From Silene noctiflora (Eukaryota > Streptophyta > Magnoliopsida > Caryophyllales > Caryophyllaceae), in contig VHZZ01000012.1 in assembly GCA_009801015.1 (NCBI GenBank), positions 375,352-408,307 on the forward strand: a DNA stretch of 32,956 nt. The letters are read 5' to 3'. The translations under genes and the position numbers were made by a program. Under the pieces are notes generated by a model. That model saw only the letters and a list, made by a program, of their open reading frames with translations. It was not told where the DNA came from and made no database searches. Below are positions 31,742 through 32,956 of the stretch, in pieces (position 1 is the first letter of the stretch; each line of letters starts with the position of its first letter).

Positions 31742-31990
31742 GTCTCATTGCATTTCCAACGATTAGGGGAAACAACACAGAGTAATGAGTTCAGTAGAAG
31801 AGACTGATGTGGTTGGCCCGATCTTACTTGCACAGAGTGGACTCGGGTTACGATAATGGGTCGGATTTGAGTCGAGCTCAATAATGAATTTTACCGGTCC
31901 GTTGATAAGCAAAATATCATAATTAGCAATTTTAGTTTGAAAATCGAATCTTTTAAGTAGAAATTCATGGCTTTGATATGAATATTTATT
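31742..31990. promoter_or_regulatory. presumed promoter of the PPR gene
   Basis: This short spacer lies between the PPR start codon and the second satellite block. A gggtcggatttgagtcgagctc word is present, but I can assign no TATA box or start site. If the satellite edge is real, the promoter is at most about 0.25-0.3 kb long before repeat DNA begins. Confidence 0.35.
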
Positions 31991-31999
31991 TGTGTGAAG

Positions 32000-32956
32000 G
32001 TTTTATGCGAAGAAGGTAATCGGCGTCCAAGGCTCGACCTTGAGGTAGTAATGAACTCCGTAGTATCAATAGCGGGGATGGCGTACTCAAGGCAAACGCC
32101 CGAGAGGTTTAAGGAAGTAAATGGCATAGTGCCGGTACGTGATAAACGAGTTTTGGACGAAAATCACGTACGGCGTAAAAATAGATGAATACTTGTTATT
32201 TAGGGACAAAAATCGAATACGGTAACTTATAAAGCAACCCCTGTCACGTGAAAGAAAAACCGGGAGGAAAAGAAGCATAACCCGACACGACCTCCTCAAC
32301 GGGTCAAATTTAAGTGTATAATACACGTTTTTCGGGAATTTACAGTCCTGGGATAAAAATGTCCGTAAATCATACGGATGGTTTATCGGGTATGATAAAG
32401 AAACCACACAAATTTTGAGAAGCAACAGAGGACATTTGATTGTGCCGGTACGCGATAAACGAGTCTCGGACGAAAATCACGTACGCCTTAAAAATAGATG
32501 AATACTTGTTATTTAGGGTTGAAAATCGAATACGGTAATCAAGAAGCGGCCCCTATCACGTGCAAGAAAAACCGAGAGGAAAAGAAACATGACACGGCAC
32601 GACCTCCCAAACAGATCAAATTTAAATGTATAATACACGTTTTTCGGGAATTTACAGTCCCGACAAAAAATGTCCGTAAATCATATGGATGGTTTATCGG
32701 ATCAGATAAAGAAATTACATAAATTTTGAGAAGCAACAGAGGACATTTGATTGTGCCGGTGCGCGATAAACGAGTCTCGGATGAATATCACGTACGGCCT
32801 AAAAATAGATAAATAATTGTTATTTAGGCCTGAAAATCGAATACGGTAATCAACAAACGACCCCTGACACGTGAAAGAAAACCAAGAGGAAAAGAAACAT
32901 GACTCAACACGACCTCCCAAACGGGTCAAATTTAAGTGTATAATACACGTTTTTCG
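32000..32956 (+). repeat. tandem satellite array, period about 312 bp (block 2, runs off the end)
   Basis: At least three units are visible. The anchor cg(c/t)gataaacgag lies at about 32138, 32451 and 32762, spacings of 313 and 311. Units share gtgtataatacacgtttttcggg, a cggatggtttatcgg part, aaccacacaaattttgagaag and aacagaggacatttgattgtg with one another. They share weaker similarity with block 1 (tacacg-ttttcggga, gaggacatttga, gataaacgag, agaaaaaccgggag, aagaaac), in the same orientation. The units of block 2 are more alike one another than those of block 1, so this is a separately homogenised subfamily. The first unit (about 32000-32130) is degraded. Confidence 0.85.

Noticed and set aside
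1-32956. LTR retroelements or virus-derived sequence
   Set aside because: I saw no paired long terminal repeats, primer-binding site or protease/polymerase motifs in any frame.

Overview
The window looks like nuclear DNA of a flowering plant, a eudicot: AT-rich, with five genes carrying plant-type introns, plant-specific families (B-class GATA, TRM/DUF4378, trichome-birefringence-like, PPR, extensin-like), many small DNA-transposon derivatives and a tandem satellite. The repeat flavour reminds me of Caryophyllales, but that is a weak recollection, not a proof. Four N bases (7129, 16817, 30277, 30545) show the consensus is imperfect in places.

Layout. 1-3.4 kb: gene-free and full of small elements: MULE-type MITEs with 9-bp target duplications, a tRNA-derived SINE and a Stowaway MITE. 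3.5-4.1 kb: an intronless extensin-like gene (+). 4.1-10.4 kb: a second element-rich stretch (MULE MITEs, two hAT MITEs with exact 8-bp duplications, a second SINE copy, a foldback repeat, a 427-bp MULE-like MITE). 10.45-11.09 kb: a three-exon LLM-domain B-GATA transcription factor gene (-). 11.3-12.55 kb: an unusual cluster of E2F-like sites with no recognised gene downstream. 12.7-13.85 kb: unrecognised DNA. 13.86-18.3 kb: a degenerate tandem satellite with a period near 312 bp, split by a 697-bp PIF/Harbinger-like MITE.

20.0-31.75 kb is the gene-dense part: a TRM-family (DUF3741/DUF4378) gene (+, five coding exons, 914 aa), convergent with a trichome-birefringence-like O-acetyltransferase gene (-, five exons, 421 aa), followed by a PPR40-like pentatricopeptide gene (-, no intron in the coding part). 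The PPR frame changes once near an N base. A second block of the same satellite begins at about 32.0 kb and runs off the end, so the TRM-TBL-PPR trio lies between two blocks of one satellite family.

The genes are ordinary single plant genes, not a pathway cluster. The cell-wall pair (extensin-like, TBL) and the cytoskeleton gene (TRM) share a broad growth theme, but I see no evidence that their proximity is functional. The most notable structures are the MITE family with nested hairpins and a 51-bp minimal copy, the bracketing satellite, the E2F-site cluster, the stop-free in-frame TBL intron and the tandem duplications inside the TRM gene.
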